This document shows positions 1-5,906 of a DNA stretch of 7,926 bases, piece by piece. The position numbers and the translations under genes are program-made. Position 1 is the stretch's first letter. Each line of letters begins with the position of its first letter. The notes beneath the pieces were generated by a model that saw nothing but the letters and a program-made list of their open reading frames with translations, made no database searches and was not told the DNA's origin. Source of the stretch: Pseudomonadota bacterium (GTDB lineage: Bacteria > Pseudomonadota > Alphaproteobacteria > Rhizobiales > Rhizobiaceae); assembly GCA_023388675.1 (NCBI GenBank), contig JAEWFU010000292.1, forward strand, positions 1 through 7,926. The letters are read 5' to 3'.

Positions 1-21
1 GAACAAAGCAAGAACTTTTTC

Positions 22-36
22 TGCTGCAGTGCAGCA
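22..36. promoter_or_regulatory. Perfect 15-bp palindrome, possible operator
   Basis: Seven-base arms (TGCTGCA and TGCAGCA) flank a single central G, a perfect inverted repeat. It contains CTGC-N3-GCAG at 24-34, which fits the TGC-rich site I recall for PhaR, the alphaproteobacterial repressor of polyhydroxyalkanoate and phasin genes. It lies just upstream of the glycosyltransferase-like gene, but its true target could be a gene left of the window. It is not a good terminator: the T run at 16-20 precedes the hairpin on this strand, and no T run follows it on the other. The palindrome is seen directly; the PhaR link is inference. Confidence 0.35.
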
Positions 37-72
37 CTGGTGTTAGCCGGCGCTTTCCGCTATGCCGATAAA

Positions 73-603
73 ATGCTGTCCGTCCTGATCGAGACGCGGA
101 ACCACGAGGATGCGCTGGCGCGCACGCTCGCCTCGCTTGTCGGCGGTGCCGTGGAAGGCGTCGTGCGCGAGGTGATCGTCTGTGACGGCGGCTCGTCGGA
201 CCGCACCCACACCGTCGCTGACCATGCCGGTTGCAGCTATCTGGCCGGTGCCGATGCGCTGTCCGGCATCAGGCAGGCGCGCAGCGAATGGATACTGATT
301 CTGGAGCCGGGCGCGCGGCTGCTTGAAGGATGGATGGACGCCGTTCTCAGTCACGCGGAAGTGGCCGCCGGCGCGGCCCGCTTCACCCGCGCCCGCCAGT
401 CGAGGCAACCGTTTCTCACACGCGTCTTTTCAGCACGCAGGCCCTTGGCCGATGGCTTGATGATCACCAAGCGTCAGGCCCTGTCGCTCGCGCGAACGGA
501 CGGTTCGGCGATCGCGCGCGCGGTGTCCGCACGGCGGCTGCCTGCAGAAATCGTTGTAGCGGGCCCGGCCGCGTCTGCCGATTGCGGCCGGGTTTCTGCC
601 TGA
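73..603 (+). CDS. Family 2 glycosyltransferase-like protein, short
   Basis: The 176-residue protein looks like the N-terminal nucleotide-sugar-binding half of a GT2 (GT-A fold) glycosyltransferase. The beta1 segment MLSVLIETRN opens it, with the usual TLASL helix after it, and VIVCDGGSSDRT at about residues 35-45 is the classic UDP-sugar-binding loop. Where the family has the metal-binding DxD (LDADTRLPPG-like), this protein reads LEPGARLLEGW at about 77-87, so both motif aspartates are changed (E78, G80). It ends near residue 176, short for the family, and has no membrane segment. I chose the ATG at 73 because the family fold begins directly with MLSVLI. A GTG at 40 in the same frame would add 11 residues, but neither start has a clear Shine-Dalgarno. 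Donor and acceptor cannot be told, and it may be catalytically inactive. The gene is convergent with the DUF7282 gene, 9 bases away. Confidence 0.8.
   Translation: MLSVLIETRNHEDALARTLASLVGGAVEGVVREVIVCDGGSSDRTHTVADHAGCSYLAGADALSGIRQARSEWILILEPGARLLEGWMDAVLSHAEVAAGAARFTRARQSRQPFLTRVFSARRPLADGLMITKRQALSLARTDGSAIARAVSARRLPAEIVVAGPAASADCGRVSA
564..597 (+). terminator. Terminator-like hairpin inside the 3' end of the glycosyltransferase gene
   Basis: A perfect 9-bp GC stem (CCCGGCCGC at 564-572 paired with GCGGCCGGG at 584-592) has an 11-nt loop and is followed by TTTCT. It looks like an intrinsic terminator for plus-strand transcripts, but the T tract is short. It lies inside the last 13 codons of the gene, before the TGA at 601-603. 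Read on the minus strand, no T run follows, so it is unlikely to stop transcripts arriving from the DUF7282 gene. Confidence 0.45.
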
Positions 604-612
604 CTTTCTAAT

Positions 613-1035
613 TTACATGGCGCCGACGCTGAACGGCAGCGCGTAGGCGGTGTTGTCTGGACGCATGCCCGGCGTGTCGACGTCGGTCGAGCCCTCGCCG
701 AAATCATACGTACCGTTGCCATTGGTCTCGTAGTGGATCATGGCCACATAATCGGTGCCATCCATCGCGCCCCCCTCGACTTCGACCGATACATTCTCGG
801 TAGTGCCGGCCATCACGGCCGTGTGTCCGATGGAAGCCGGAATGACGGCCTCGCCGTTCTGGACCGCATGGATAACGACGTATCCGTCCTTGTCGATGCG
901 AACCGAGGGAAAGACGATCGCCCCGTTTTCGATCTTTGCGCCGTCAACGTCGATGTTGAGATGATCCGCAAGCGCGACGCCCGCGCTCGATGCGGCAATG
1001 GCGACTGCGGCGGCAATGGTGGCTGTCCTGAACAT
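613..1035 (-). CDS. Small secreted protein with DUF7282-like domain
   Basis: This 140-residue protein starts with a clear Sec signal peptide: MFRTATIAAAVAIAASSAGVALA, with likely cleavage after ALA at residue 23. The mature part is acidic and rich in short beta-like stretches (AIVFPSVRIDKDGYVVIHAV at about 39-58, NVSVEVEGG at about 81-89, DYVAMIHYETNGNGTYDFGEG at about 95-115). This layout matches my memory of DUF7282, a beta-sandwich domain of unknown function common in haloarchaeal surface proteins and found alone in some proteobacteria. The TNGNGTYDF segment looks like a calcium-binding loop. The start is well supported: the ATG follows AAAAAAGGAG with 6 bases between. The gene lies 71 bases downstream of moaB on the same strand and may have its own promoter; I could not pick one. 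It probably acts in the periplasm or outside the cell. The family call is moderate, the signal peptide strong. Confidence 0.85.
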   Translation of the reverse strand: MFRTATIAAAVAIAASSAGVALADHLNIDVDGAKIENGAIVFPSVRIDKDGYVVIHAVQNGEAVIPASIGHTAVMAGTTENVSVEVEGGAMDGTDYVAMIHYETNGNGTYDFGEGSTDVDTPGMRPDNTAYALPFSVGAM

Positions 1036-1054
1036 CTGAAACTCCTTTTTTCAG
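1036..1054 (-). promoter_or_regulatory. Ribosome binding site in a hairpin loop ahead of the DUF7282 gene
   Basis: On the mRNA strand, six-base arms CTGAAA and TTTCAG flank the seven-base loop AAAGGAG, which is the Shine-Dalgarno itself. The ATG follows directly after the second arm. The stem is mostly A-U, so it would be weak. It may merely present the site in a loop rather than block it. The repeat is seen; any regulatory role is inference. Confidence 0.35.
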
Positions 1055-1106
1055 CTTGACCGACGAAGCGGTCCTGAGGAGTTACGAGAGACGGCCGATA
1101 GAAGTT

Positions 1107-1661
1107 TCAGCGCTTCTGTCCGCCGCGTTTCAGATGCTCGTCCAGCCGGGGCATGATCTCCACGAAGTTGCACGGCATATGGCGGTAGTCGAGCTGCGCC
1201 TTCAGGATATGGTCCCACGCGTCGCGGCAGGCTCCCGGCGAGCCGGGCAATACGAACACGAAAGTGGCCTCGACCATGCCGCCGGTCGCCCGCGACTGGA
1301 TCGTCGACGTGCCGATCTTATCGTAGGAGATGCGATGGAAGACCTCGGAGAAGCCGTCCATGCGCTTCTCGAAGATGGGTTCCAGCGCTTCCGGCGTCAC
1401 GTCGCGGCCGGTGAAGCCGGTGCCGCCGGTGGTGACGACCACGTCGACGGTGTCGTCCTTCGCCCAGCGGCGTACGATGGAGCGGATCGCCTCCACGTCA
1501 TCCTTCACGATGTCGCGTGCGGCGAGCCGGTGGCCCGCCGCCTCGATCCGTTCCACCAGCGTCTGCCCGGATTTGTCGTCGTCAAGCGTGCGCGTGTCGG
1601 AGACGGTCAGCACCGCGATGCCGACGGGCAGGAAGGGTCGGTTCTCGTCAATACGCGACAT
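1107..1661 (-). CDS. moaB: Molybdenum cofactor biosynthesis protein MoaB
   Basis: The protein belongs to the MoaB/MogA family, which binds molybdopterin; MogA-type members adenylylate it before metal insertion. Visible family features, numbered from the 184-residue start, are IAVLTVSDTR near the N-terminus (about 15-24), the pterin-binding TTGGTGFTGRDVTPEAL at about 77-93, SRATGGM at about 123-129 and LPGSPGACRDAWDHIL at about 138-153. FTGRDVTPEAL and the length favour MoaB over MogA. Two in-frame ATGs lie two codons apart, at 1667 and 1661. I prefer 1661, because the purine-rich GAAAGGG is 9 bases ahead of it but only 3 ahead of the first, and remembered rhizobial homologues begin near M-x-R/K-I-D. 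The start overlaps the end of ispE by 14 bases, or 20 with the upstream ATG, suggesting translational coupling. It is the last gene of the minus-strand run. Confidence 0.93.
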   Translation of the reverse strand: MSRIDENRPFLPVGIAVLTVSDTRTLDDDKSGQTLVERIEAAGHRLAARDIVKDDVEAIRSIVRRWAKDDTVDVVVTTGGTGFTGRDVTPEALEPIFEKRMDGFSEVFHRISYDKIGTSTIQSRATGGMVEATFVFVLPGSPGACRDAWDHILKAQLDYRHMPCNFVEIMPRLDEHLKRGGQKR

Positions 1662-2523
1662 CGGCATGTGCCCTTTCGATCGTCCTCGTCGCCGTGACGT
1701 ACCACGCGGGATGCCGCGCGGCGATCGCCGATGCGGCTGCCTGTGCTTCCCCGGTTGACGCGAAGAGCCCGAAGCACGTCGCCCCGGAACCCGACATGCG
1801 CGCCAGCGACGCGCCGTTGGCGATAAGCGCCGACAATGTCACGTCAATCGCTGGCGCAAGCTCCCGGGCCGGCGCTTCCAGGTCGTTGCGCGTATCGGCC
1901 AGCCAGGACGACAATCCGCCCGGCCCCGGCAACGCCGGCAATGGCGGGTTCTCACGACTGGCGAGCGCGCGGAAGATCGCTGGCGTCGACACCGCGATGC
2001 CGGGGTTGGCCAGCACCATATGAAGCGGCGGAAAGCCCTCGATCGTCTCGATCTCTTCGCCGATCCCGCGTGCTACAAGCGTCCGTGCATGCAGGCACAT
2101 CGGCAAATCCGCGCCCAGCGGCAGAGCCGCTGACGCAAGCCCATCCGTGGAAAGGTCGAGGCTCCACAACCGCACCAGCGCCCGCAGCGTCGCTGCTGCA
2201 TCGCTCGAACCGCCGCCGATGCCGGACGCCACAGGCAGGTTCTTTTCCAGCGTTATCGCGACCGGCGGCAGGTCGCCGCATATGCCTCGCAGCAGGTCGC
2301 GCGCCCTCAGTACGAGGTTGTCCGCCTCGTCCCGCAACGGCGCGGCAAACGAGCCTTCGATGGAGAAACTGTCGTGCTGTGCCGCCGCGACGGTGATCCG
2401 GTCGCCTGCTTCGGTAAATGCCACCAGCGTGTCGAGCAGGTGATACCCGTCAGCCCGGCGTCCGGTGACATGCAGCGCAAGGTTTACCTTGGCCGGCGCG
2501 TGCTCGACGATTTCCGCTGGCAT
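1648..2523 (-). CDS. ispE: 4-diphosphocytidyl-2-C-methyl-D-erythritol kinase IspE
   Basis: IspE uses ATP to phosphorylate the 2-hydroxyl of CDP-methylerythritol, the fourth step of the cytoplasmic MEP pathway to IPP and DMAPP. The 291-residue length is typical. This is a GHMP kinase: APAKVNLALHVTGRRADGYH at the N-terminus carries the catalytic lysine (K12), PVASGIGGGSSDAA at 97-110 is the ATP-binding glycine-rich loop, LGADLPMCL at about 136-144 carries the catalytic aspartate (D139), and MSGSGATCFGLF at 243-254 is the C-terminal GHMP motif. All key residues are present, so the enzyme should be active. The ATG at 2523 opens directly onto the conserved N-terminus. It lies 11 bases after the stop of the 61-residue membrane protein gene, and moaB starts inside its 3' end. 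Confidence 0.97.
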   Translation of the reverse strand: MPAEIVEHAPAKVNLALHVTGRRADGYHLLDTLVAFTEAGDRITVAAAQHDSFSIEGSFAAPLRDEADNLVLRARDLLRGICGDLPPVAITLEKNLPVASGIGGGSSDAAATLRALVRLWSLDLSTDGLASAALPLGADLPMCLHARTLVARGIGEEIETIEGFPPLHMVLANPGIAVSTPAIFRALASRENPPLPALPGPGGLSSWLADTRNDLEAPARELAPAIDVTLSALIANGASLARMSGSGATCFGLFASTGEAQAAASAIAARHPAWYVTATRTIERAHADVAY

Positions 2524-2534
2524 GGGACGGACGG

Positions 2535-2720
2535 TCAGTCCTTCAGGAGGTGATATTCGCCGGTCTTGGGATCTTTCACCAGCGTGCCCTGCGTGCCGGT
2601 GCGCCGTTCCGCCTCGGCGCGCCGCGCCTTCGCGGTCAGCCGCTCCGCCTCGCGGATGAAGGAGCGGTAGCCGACATAGGCGACGATGCCGAGCGCTGCG
2701 AAGAAGATAAGCTGGGGCAT
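2535..2720 (-). CDS. Small single-pass membrane protein, function unknown
   Basis: I do not recognise a named family. The 61-residue protein has one N-terminal hydrophobic segment (about residues 3-19, QLIFFAALGIVAYVGYR). A strongly charged Arg/Glu/Ala-rich stretch that should be helical follows (about 22-42). It ends in a short conserved-looking tail, TLVKDPKTGEYHLLKD. It has no cysteines, so it does not fit small zinc-binding membrane proteins. The gene is supported by a strong Shine-Dalgarno (GGGAGGAG, 8 bases before the ATG) and its position in the operon: 80 bases after the S49 peptidase gene and 11 before ispE. The N-terminus without a cleavage site suggests an inner-membrane anchor with the charged part in the cytoplasm. 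A partner role for the neighbouring peptidase, which lacks an anchor, is possible but only a guess from position. Confidence 0.85.
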   Translation of the reverse strand: MPQLIFFAALGIVAYVGYRSFIREAERLTAKARRAEAERRTGTQGTLVKDPKTGEYHLLKD

Positions 2721-2800
2721 TGTCCGGTCTCCTCCCGGATTGGGATGCTAAGGGTCACGGTGCCAGTACGGACCCAATTCTAGTGCCTTTTCCCGCTTCG

Positions 2801-3658
2801 TCAAAGACCGAAGCGGCTCCAAAGGGCGCGTTCTTCCGCCGCATCGAAAAGCCCATCGGCCGCCGAAGCCGCGATCCCGCTAGCCTGGGAGCTGAATACA
2901 CCGAGCCTGCGACCAAACAGCCCGCGCGGCATCGATACGAGCTGCAGCCGCGTCTTCTGTCCATATCGCTGCTTGAGAAACGAGCGCATGTCGCCCAGCG
3001 CGTCGACGAGACCCAGCTCCAGGCCCTTCTTGCCGGTCCAGAACATGCCGGTGAACAGGTCGGAGTCGTCGCTAAGCTTGGCGCCGCGCCGTTCCTTGAC
3101 GAGATCGATGAAGGTGTCGTGGATTTCGAGCTGAAGCGCCTTCAGACGTTCCACGTCTTCCTTCTTCTCCGGGCTGAAAGGGTCGAGGATCGACTTGTTG
3201 CGCCCGGCAGTGTGCACGCGGCGTTCGACGCCGATCTTCTTGATCATCTCCTGGAAGCCGAAACCGGCCGATACCACGCCGATGGAGCCGACGATGGAGG
3301 AGGGGTCCGCGATGATCTCGTCGCCGGCCACCGCGATCATGTAGCCGCCGGAGGCCGCGACATCCTCGACGAAGACGATCACCCGCTTGTTCTTTTCCTC
3401 GGCAAGGTCGCGAATGCGCCGGAAGATCAGGCGCGACTGGACCGGAGAGCCGCCGGGAGAATTGATGGAGATCGCGACCGCGGGCGCTTCCTTCATCGCG
3501 AACGCCTTCTCGATCAACCCGGCTGTCGAGGCCAGCGACAAGGATGGCCGGAACTGGTTGCCGCCCGTCATGATCGCGCCATGCAGGCGGATGACGGGAA
3601 TGGTGATGGCGCCGGAGCGCATGGAGCGGGGAAGAAGGCGGCTGAAAAGTCGTCTCAA
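2801..3658 (-). CDS. S49 family serine peptidase (SppA/SohB-like)
   Basis: Members of peptidase family S49 cleave leftover signal peptides and other membrane-associated peptides with a Ser-Lys dyad. Numbered from the TTG start (285 residues), INSPGG lies at 65-70, the nucleophile is S103 in DVAASGGYMIA, IVGSIGVV follows at 122-129, and the general base is K155 in TAGRNKSILDPF. The 52-residue spacing equals that of Bacillus subtilis SppA (S147/K199, from memory), so this is a one-domain bacterial form, not the double-length E. coli SppA. I chose TTG at 3658 because GGAG lies 9 bases upstream and MRRLFSRLLPR matches the remembered rhizobial N-terminus. The frame stays open to 3712 without a better signal, and the ATG at 3622 has no Shine-Dalgarno. 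There is no clear signal peptide or membrane anchor, which is unusual for the family. A separate sppA or sohB assignment is not safe. Confidence 0.93.
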   Translation of the reverse strand: MRRLFSRLLPRSMRSGAITIPVIRLHGAIMTGGNQFRPSLSLASTAGLIEKAFAMKEAPAVAISINSPGGSPVQSRLIFRRIRDLAEEKNKRVIVFVEDVAASGGYMIAVAGDEIIADPSSIVGSIGVVSAGFGFQEMIKKIGVERRVHTAGRNKSILDPFSPEKKEDVERLKALQLEIHDTFIDLVKERRGAKLSDDSDLFTGMFWTGKKGLELGLVDALGDMRSFLKQRYGQKTRLQLVSMPRGLFGRRLGVFSSQASGIAASAADGLFDAAEERALWSRFGL

Positions 3659-3667
3659 AGGGCGGGT

Positions 3668-3682
3668 CTCCACTGATAGTGG
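3668..3682 (-). promoter_or_regulatory. Ribosome binding site overlapping a small hairpin ahead of the S49 peptidase gene
   Basis: The inverted repeat CCACT-ATC-AGTGG, mRNA sense, occupies 3670-3682. The Shine-Dalgarno GGAG (3668-3671) shares two bases with its 3' arm. The start codon served is the rare TTG at 3658. Together the partly buried site and weak start codon predict low or controlled translation. The repeat is seen; the effect is inference. Confidence 0.3.
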
Positions 3683-3737
3683 TGGATGTAGGCATTTGCG
3701 GCGCCCACGCAATATGGGACGCAGCGCCTTTGCGCAT

Positions 3738-4529
3738 TCAGTCGCCGAAAAGTGTTGCCCGGCCGTTGTTGATCGCGTCCGTGTGGGGTGAGAAACGATT
3801 GCCGGTCGGGTCGTGTACGACGAGAGCCGGCATCAACGTCAGCCCGGCGCGCGAGCTGCGAAAGCCGCGAACGACGATGCGTATTGCCGGCTCATGCGCG
3901 CGCGGATGAATGGGCAGGACCTGCGCGCCGCCGAACCGCCTCTGCATGGCGGCCAGGATTTCCGGCAGCGAGCCCGGTCGCGCGATGACGGAAATACCGC
4001 CGCGCGGGCGTACAATTGCTGCGGCCGTGCGCAGCCAGCGCTCGAACAGGCCCTCTTCCATCACATGAGCCGAGCGGCGCAGCGCATCGGGCGAGGGGCG
4101 GTCGGCGGCGGCGTTGAAAGGGGGGTTCATCAGCGCGAAATCGAACGCCCCGTCGGCGAGGCCGGCCGCAATCCGCGCTTTGCCGGTGAGTGTCACGTCA
4201 GCTTCGATCACCGACGCGCGGTCGCGCAGCGCCGCATTCGCCTCATGGACGATCGAACGCCGCGCATAACCGGCCATCTCAGGATCGCGCTCCACCAGTG
4301 CGACGGTAGCACCGCCGCAGCGTGCGGCAACCGCAAGCCCTGCCGCGCCGGCACCGGCCCCGAGATCGGCCAGCCGGCCCTTGAACGAACCCGGCACGCT
4401 TGCCGCGAGCATCATCGCATCCATGCCGGCACGGTGGCCACGCTGCGGCTGCACCAGATGGAACGCGCCGCGGTGGAAGCCGTCCAGCGTGGAATCGTCA
4501 CTGGCAGTGGTTACGGCGGATGCCGTCAT
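3738..4529 (-). CDS. tRNA1(Val) (adenine(37)-N6)-methyltransferase-like, SAM-dependent
   Basis: This is a class I SAM-dependent methyltransferase of the YfiC/TrmN6 type, which methylates N6 of adenine-37 in tRNA(Val). The protein has 263 residues. After a variable N-terminus comes FHLVQPQRGHRAGMDAMMLAA (about 23-43), characteristic of this group, then SAM-binding motif I (LADLGAGAGAAGL, 53-65), an acidic residue ending beta2 (VALVERD, E80), and the catalytic N6-adenine motif NPPF at 135-138. The C-terminal half carries PRGGISVIARP and IHPRAHEPAIRIVVRGFR, typical of COG4123 proteins. The ATG overlaps the stop of the DUF2007 gene as ATGA, so the two should be translationally coupled. The substrate is taken from the family; NPPF alone would also allow another adenine or glutamine N-methyltransferase, and the bacterial relatives are often labelled only as methyltransferase. 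Confidence 0.9.
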   Translation of the reverse strand: MTASAVTTASDDSTLDGFHRGAFHLVQPQRGHRAGMDAMMLAASVPGSFKGRLADLGAGAGAAGLAVAARCGGATVALVERDPEMAGYARRSIVHEANAALRDRASVIEADVTLTGKARIAAGLADGAFDFALMNPPFNAAADRPSPDALRRSAHVMEEGLFERWLRTAAAIVRPRGGISVIARPGSLPEILAAMQRRFGGAQVLPIHPRAHEPAIRIVVRGFRSSRAGLTLMPALVVHDPTGNRFSPHTDAINNGRATLFGD

Positions 4530-4750
4530 CGTTCGCCCAGTTCACCCGCAATGCCTGCTTCTTCCAGCAGCCGGCGGGCATCGTCAAGGTCGTCGTCGGA
4601 AACCATGATGCGACGCGGCAGGATGCCAAGCGAGCCTTCAATGACGCTCATGTTCTGGTCTGCGACGAAACAGGCGAGCCCGGCATCGCGCAGCAGCGCT
4701 TCCACGAAGGAGATCAGCACGGGCTCGTTAGTGCGCATCAGTTCGATCAT
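4526..4750 (-). CDS. DUF2007 domain protein
   Basis: This is a 74-residue cytoplasmic protein matching DUF2007, a small ferredoxin-like domain labelled only as a putative prokaryotic signal-transducing protein. Family features seen are MIELMRTNEPVLISFVEALLRDAGL at the N-terminus, FVADQNMSVIEGSLGILPRRIMV at about 28-50, and a helix DDLDDARRLLEEAGI near the C-terminus. I chose the ATG at 4750 because the domain starts exactly there; the frame stays open upstream to 4846, but that extension resembles nothing. The Shine-Dalgarno is weak (a GAAAG stretch about ten bases ahead). It is the first gene of the minus-strand run, diverging from the polyprenyl synthase gene, and its stop overlaps the methyltransferase start by four bases. 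Biochemical function is unknown. Confidence 0.9.
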   Translation of the reverse strand: MIELMRTNEPVLISFVEALLRDAGLACFVADQNMSVIEGSLGILPRRIMVSDDDLDDARRLLEEAGIAGELGER

Positions 4751-4886
4751 GGCGGCGAGGCTTTCAGGTTGCAGCGCGAAAGTAAACGACAAACCGCGCC
4801 AATTCGCCACTTGCCGCGCAACATGCGCCTGCCTAGAGTCGCGCAAGAAAGTTACGGGCGGCGGGTCGCGCTCAAGGGAGTTTCAT
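4751..4886. promoter_or_regulatory. Divergent intergenic control region
   Basis: These 136 bases separate the minus-strand run from the polyprenyl synthase gene and must hold promoters for both directions. For the plus strand a weak candidate is TTGCCG (4811-4816), a 16-base spacer, then CTAGAG (4833-4838). For the minus strand the only candidate is TGGCGA, 17 bases, TTTACT, also weak. A short inverted repeat, GCGCA-ACA-TGCGC, lies at 4816-4828 and overlaps the plus-strand candidate. No single promoter is convincing. Confidence 0.4.
4874..4880 (+). promoter_or_regulatory. Shine-Dalgarno that fixes a GTG start for the polyprenyl synthase
   Basis: AAGGGAG lies 6 bases before GTG at 4887 and 9 before the adjacent GTG at 4890. 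The only nearby ATG (4885) is in another frame and meets a stop after five codons. The gene must therefore start with GTG. Confidence 0.7.
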
Positions 4887-5906
4887 GTGGTGGGTGTCGT
4901 AGTCAATCTGGGGAGCGGCAAGCAAGAGAACGCTTCCATCGAGGCGCTGATCGCGCTGACGCGCGCGGATATGGGCCGCGTCAACGAGCTCATCCTGTCG
5001 AAGGCCGGTTCAGACGTCGAGATGATCCCGGAGGTCGCAAACCATCTGATCTCATCCGGTGGCAAGCGCCTTCGGCCCATGCTCACCCTCGCGGCTGCGC
5101 AGATGTTCGGCTATCAGGGCGATGGCCACATCAAGCTGGCGACCAGTGTCGAATTCATGCACACCGCGACCCTGCTGCACGACGATGTTGTCGACGAGAG
5201 CGACATGCGGCGCGGCAAGCGCACCGCCCGCATGATCTGGGGCAACCAGGCGAGCGTGCTCGTCGGTGACTTCCTGCTCGGCCAGGCCTTCCGCATGATG
5301 GTCGAGGTCGGCTCGCTCGATGCGCTGGACATTCTCTCCTCCGCTGCGTCGATCATCGCCGAGGGCGAGGTGATGCAGCTCGGCGTGGCAAAGAACCTGG
5401 AGACCACCGAGGACGACTATCTCGCCGTCATCAAGGCGAAGACGGCCGCGCTGTTCTCGGCAGCCGCCGAAGTCGGGCCGATCGTGGCCGGAGCGTCGAA
5501 GACCGACCGCGCGGCGCTGCGTTCCTACGGCATCAATCTCGGCCTCGCTTTCCAGCTCATCGACGATGCGCTCGACTATGGCGGCGATTCCAAGAACCTC
5601 GGCAAGAATGTCGGCGACGACTTCCGTGAGGGCAAGGTGACGCTGCCCGTCATCCACAGCTACCGGCGCGGTTCGGCTGAGGAGCGGGAATTCTGGAAGG
5701 CGGCGATCGAGAACGACCGAACCGACGACGAATCGCTCGATCGTGCGCGCGGCCTGATGACGAAGCACGGTGCGATCGGCGACACCATCGGCCGGGCACG
5801 CCACTTCGGCGAAATCGCCCGCGACGCGCTCGCACCGCTCAAGCAGACGCCGCAAAAGCAGGCGATGCTCGACGTGATCGACTTCTGCATCAGCCGCGTA
5901 AGCTGA
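4887..5906 (+). CDS. ispB: Long-chain polyprenyl diphosphate synthase (octaprenyl/decaprenyl type)
   Basis: The enzyme adds IPP units to an allylic diphosphate to make the long side chain of ubiquinone. The 339-residue protein has all trans-prenyltransferase motifs: GGKRLRP at 58-64, the first Asp-rich motif DDVVD at 99-103 followed by MRRG, KTAALF at about 185-190, the second Asp-rich motif DDALD at 226-230, and GKNVGDDFREGKVTLPVI at about 239-256. The residue five before the first motif is alanine (A94). A small residue there leaves the product pocket open, as in E. coli IspB, so the product is long. Alphaproteobacteria usually carry ubiquinone-10, so decaprenyl (a DdsA role) is the likelier length; this is inference. 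The start is GTG at 4887, or possibly 4890, since remembered homologues begin MGVV. The frame is open far upstream, but only because it is antisense to other genes. Confidence 0.96.
   Translation: MVGVVVNLGSGKQENASIEALIALTRADMGRVNELILSKAGSDVEMIPEVANHLISSGGKRLRPMLTLAAAQMFGYQGDGHIKLATSVEFMHTATLLHDDVVDESDMRRGKRTARMIWGNQASVLVGDFLLGQAFRMMVEVGSLDALDILSSAASIIAEGEVMQLGVAKNLETTEDDYLAVIKAKTAALFSAAAEVGPIVAGASKTDRAALRSYGINLGLAFQLIDDALDYGGDSKNLGKNVGDDFREGKVTLPVIHSYRRGSAEEREFWKAAIENDRTDDESLDRARGLMTKHGAIGDTIGRARHFGEIARDALAPLKQTPQKQAMLDVIDFCISRVS

Noticed and set aside
1058..1073. Small hairpin GACCG/CGGTC between moaB and the DUF7282 gene, considered as a terminator
   Set aside because: Only a 5-bp stem, and no T run follows on the minus strand.
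1056..1697. 213-residue plus-strand open frame over moaB
   Set aside because: Antisense to moaB, which carries all family motifs.
2721..2800. Gap between the S49 peptidase and the 61-residue protein, considered as an internal promoter or terminator
   Set aside because: Only a 5-bp GGGTC/GACCC stem with a 14-base loop and no good -35/-10 pair; nothing I would annotate beyond the Shine-Dalgarno of the small gene.
3813..4886. Plus-strand open frame running continuously into the polyprenyl synthase (would give a 697-residue protein)
   Set aside because: It is antisense to the methyltransferase and DUF2007 genes, resembles no protein, and is open only because of GC-rich codon bias. The real start with Shine-Dalgarno is at 4887.
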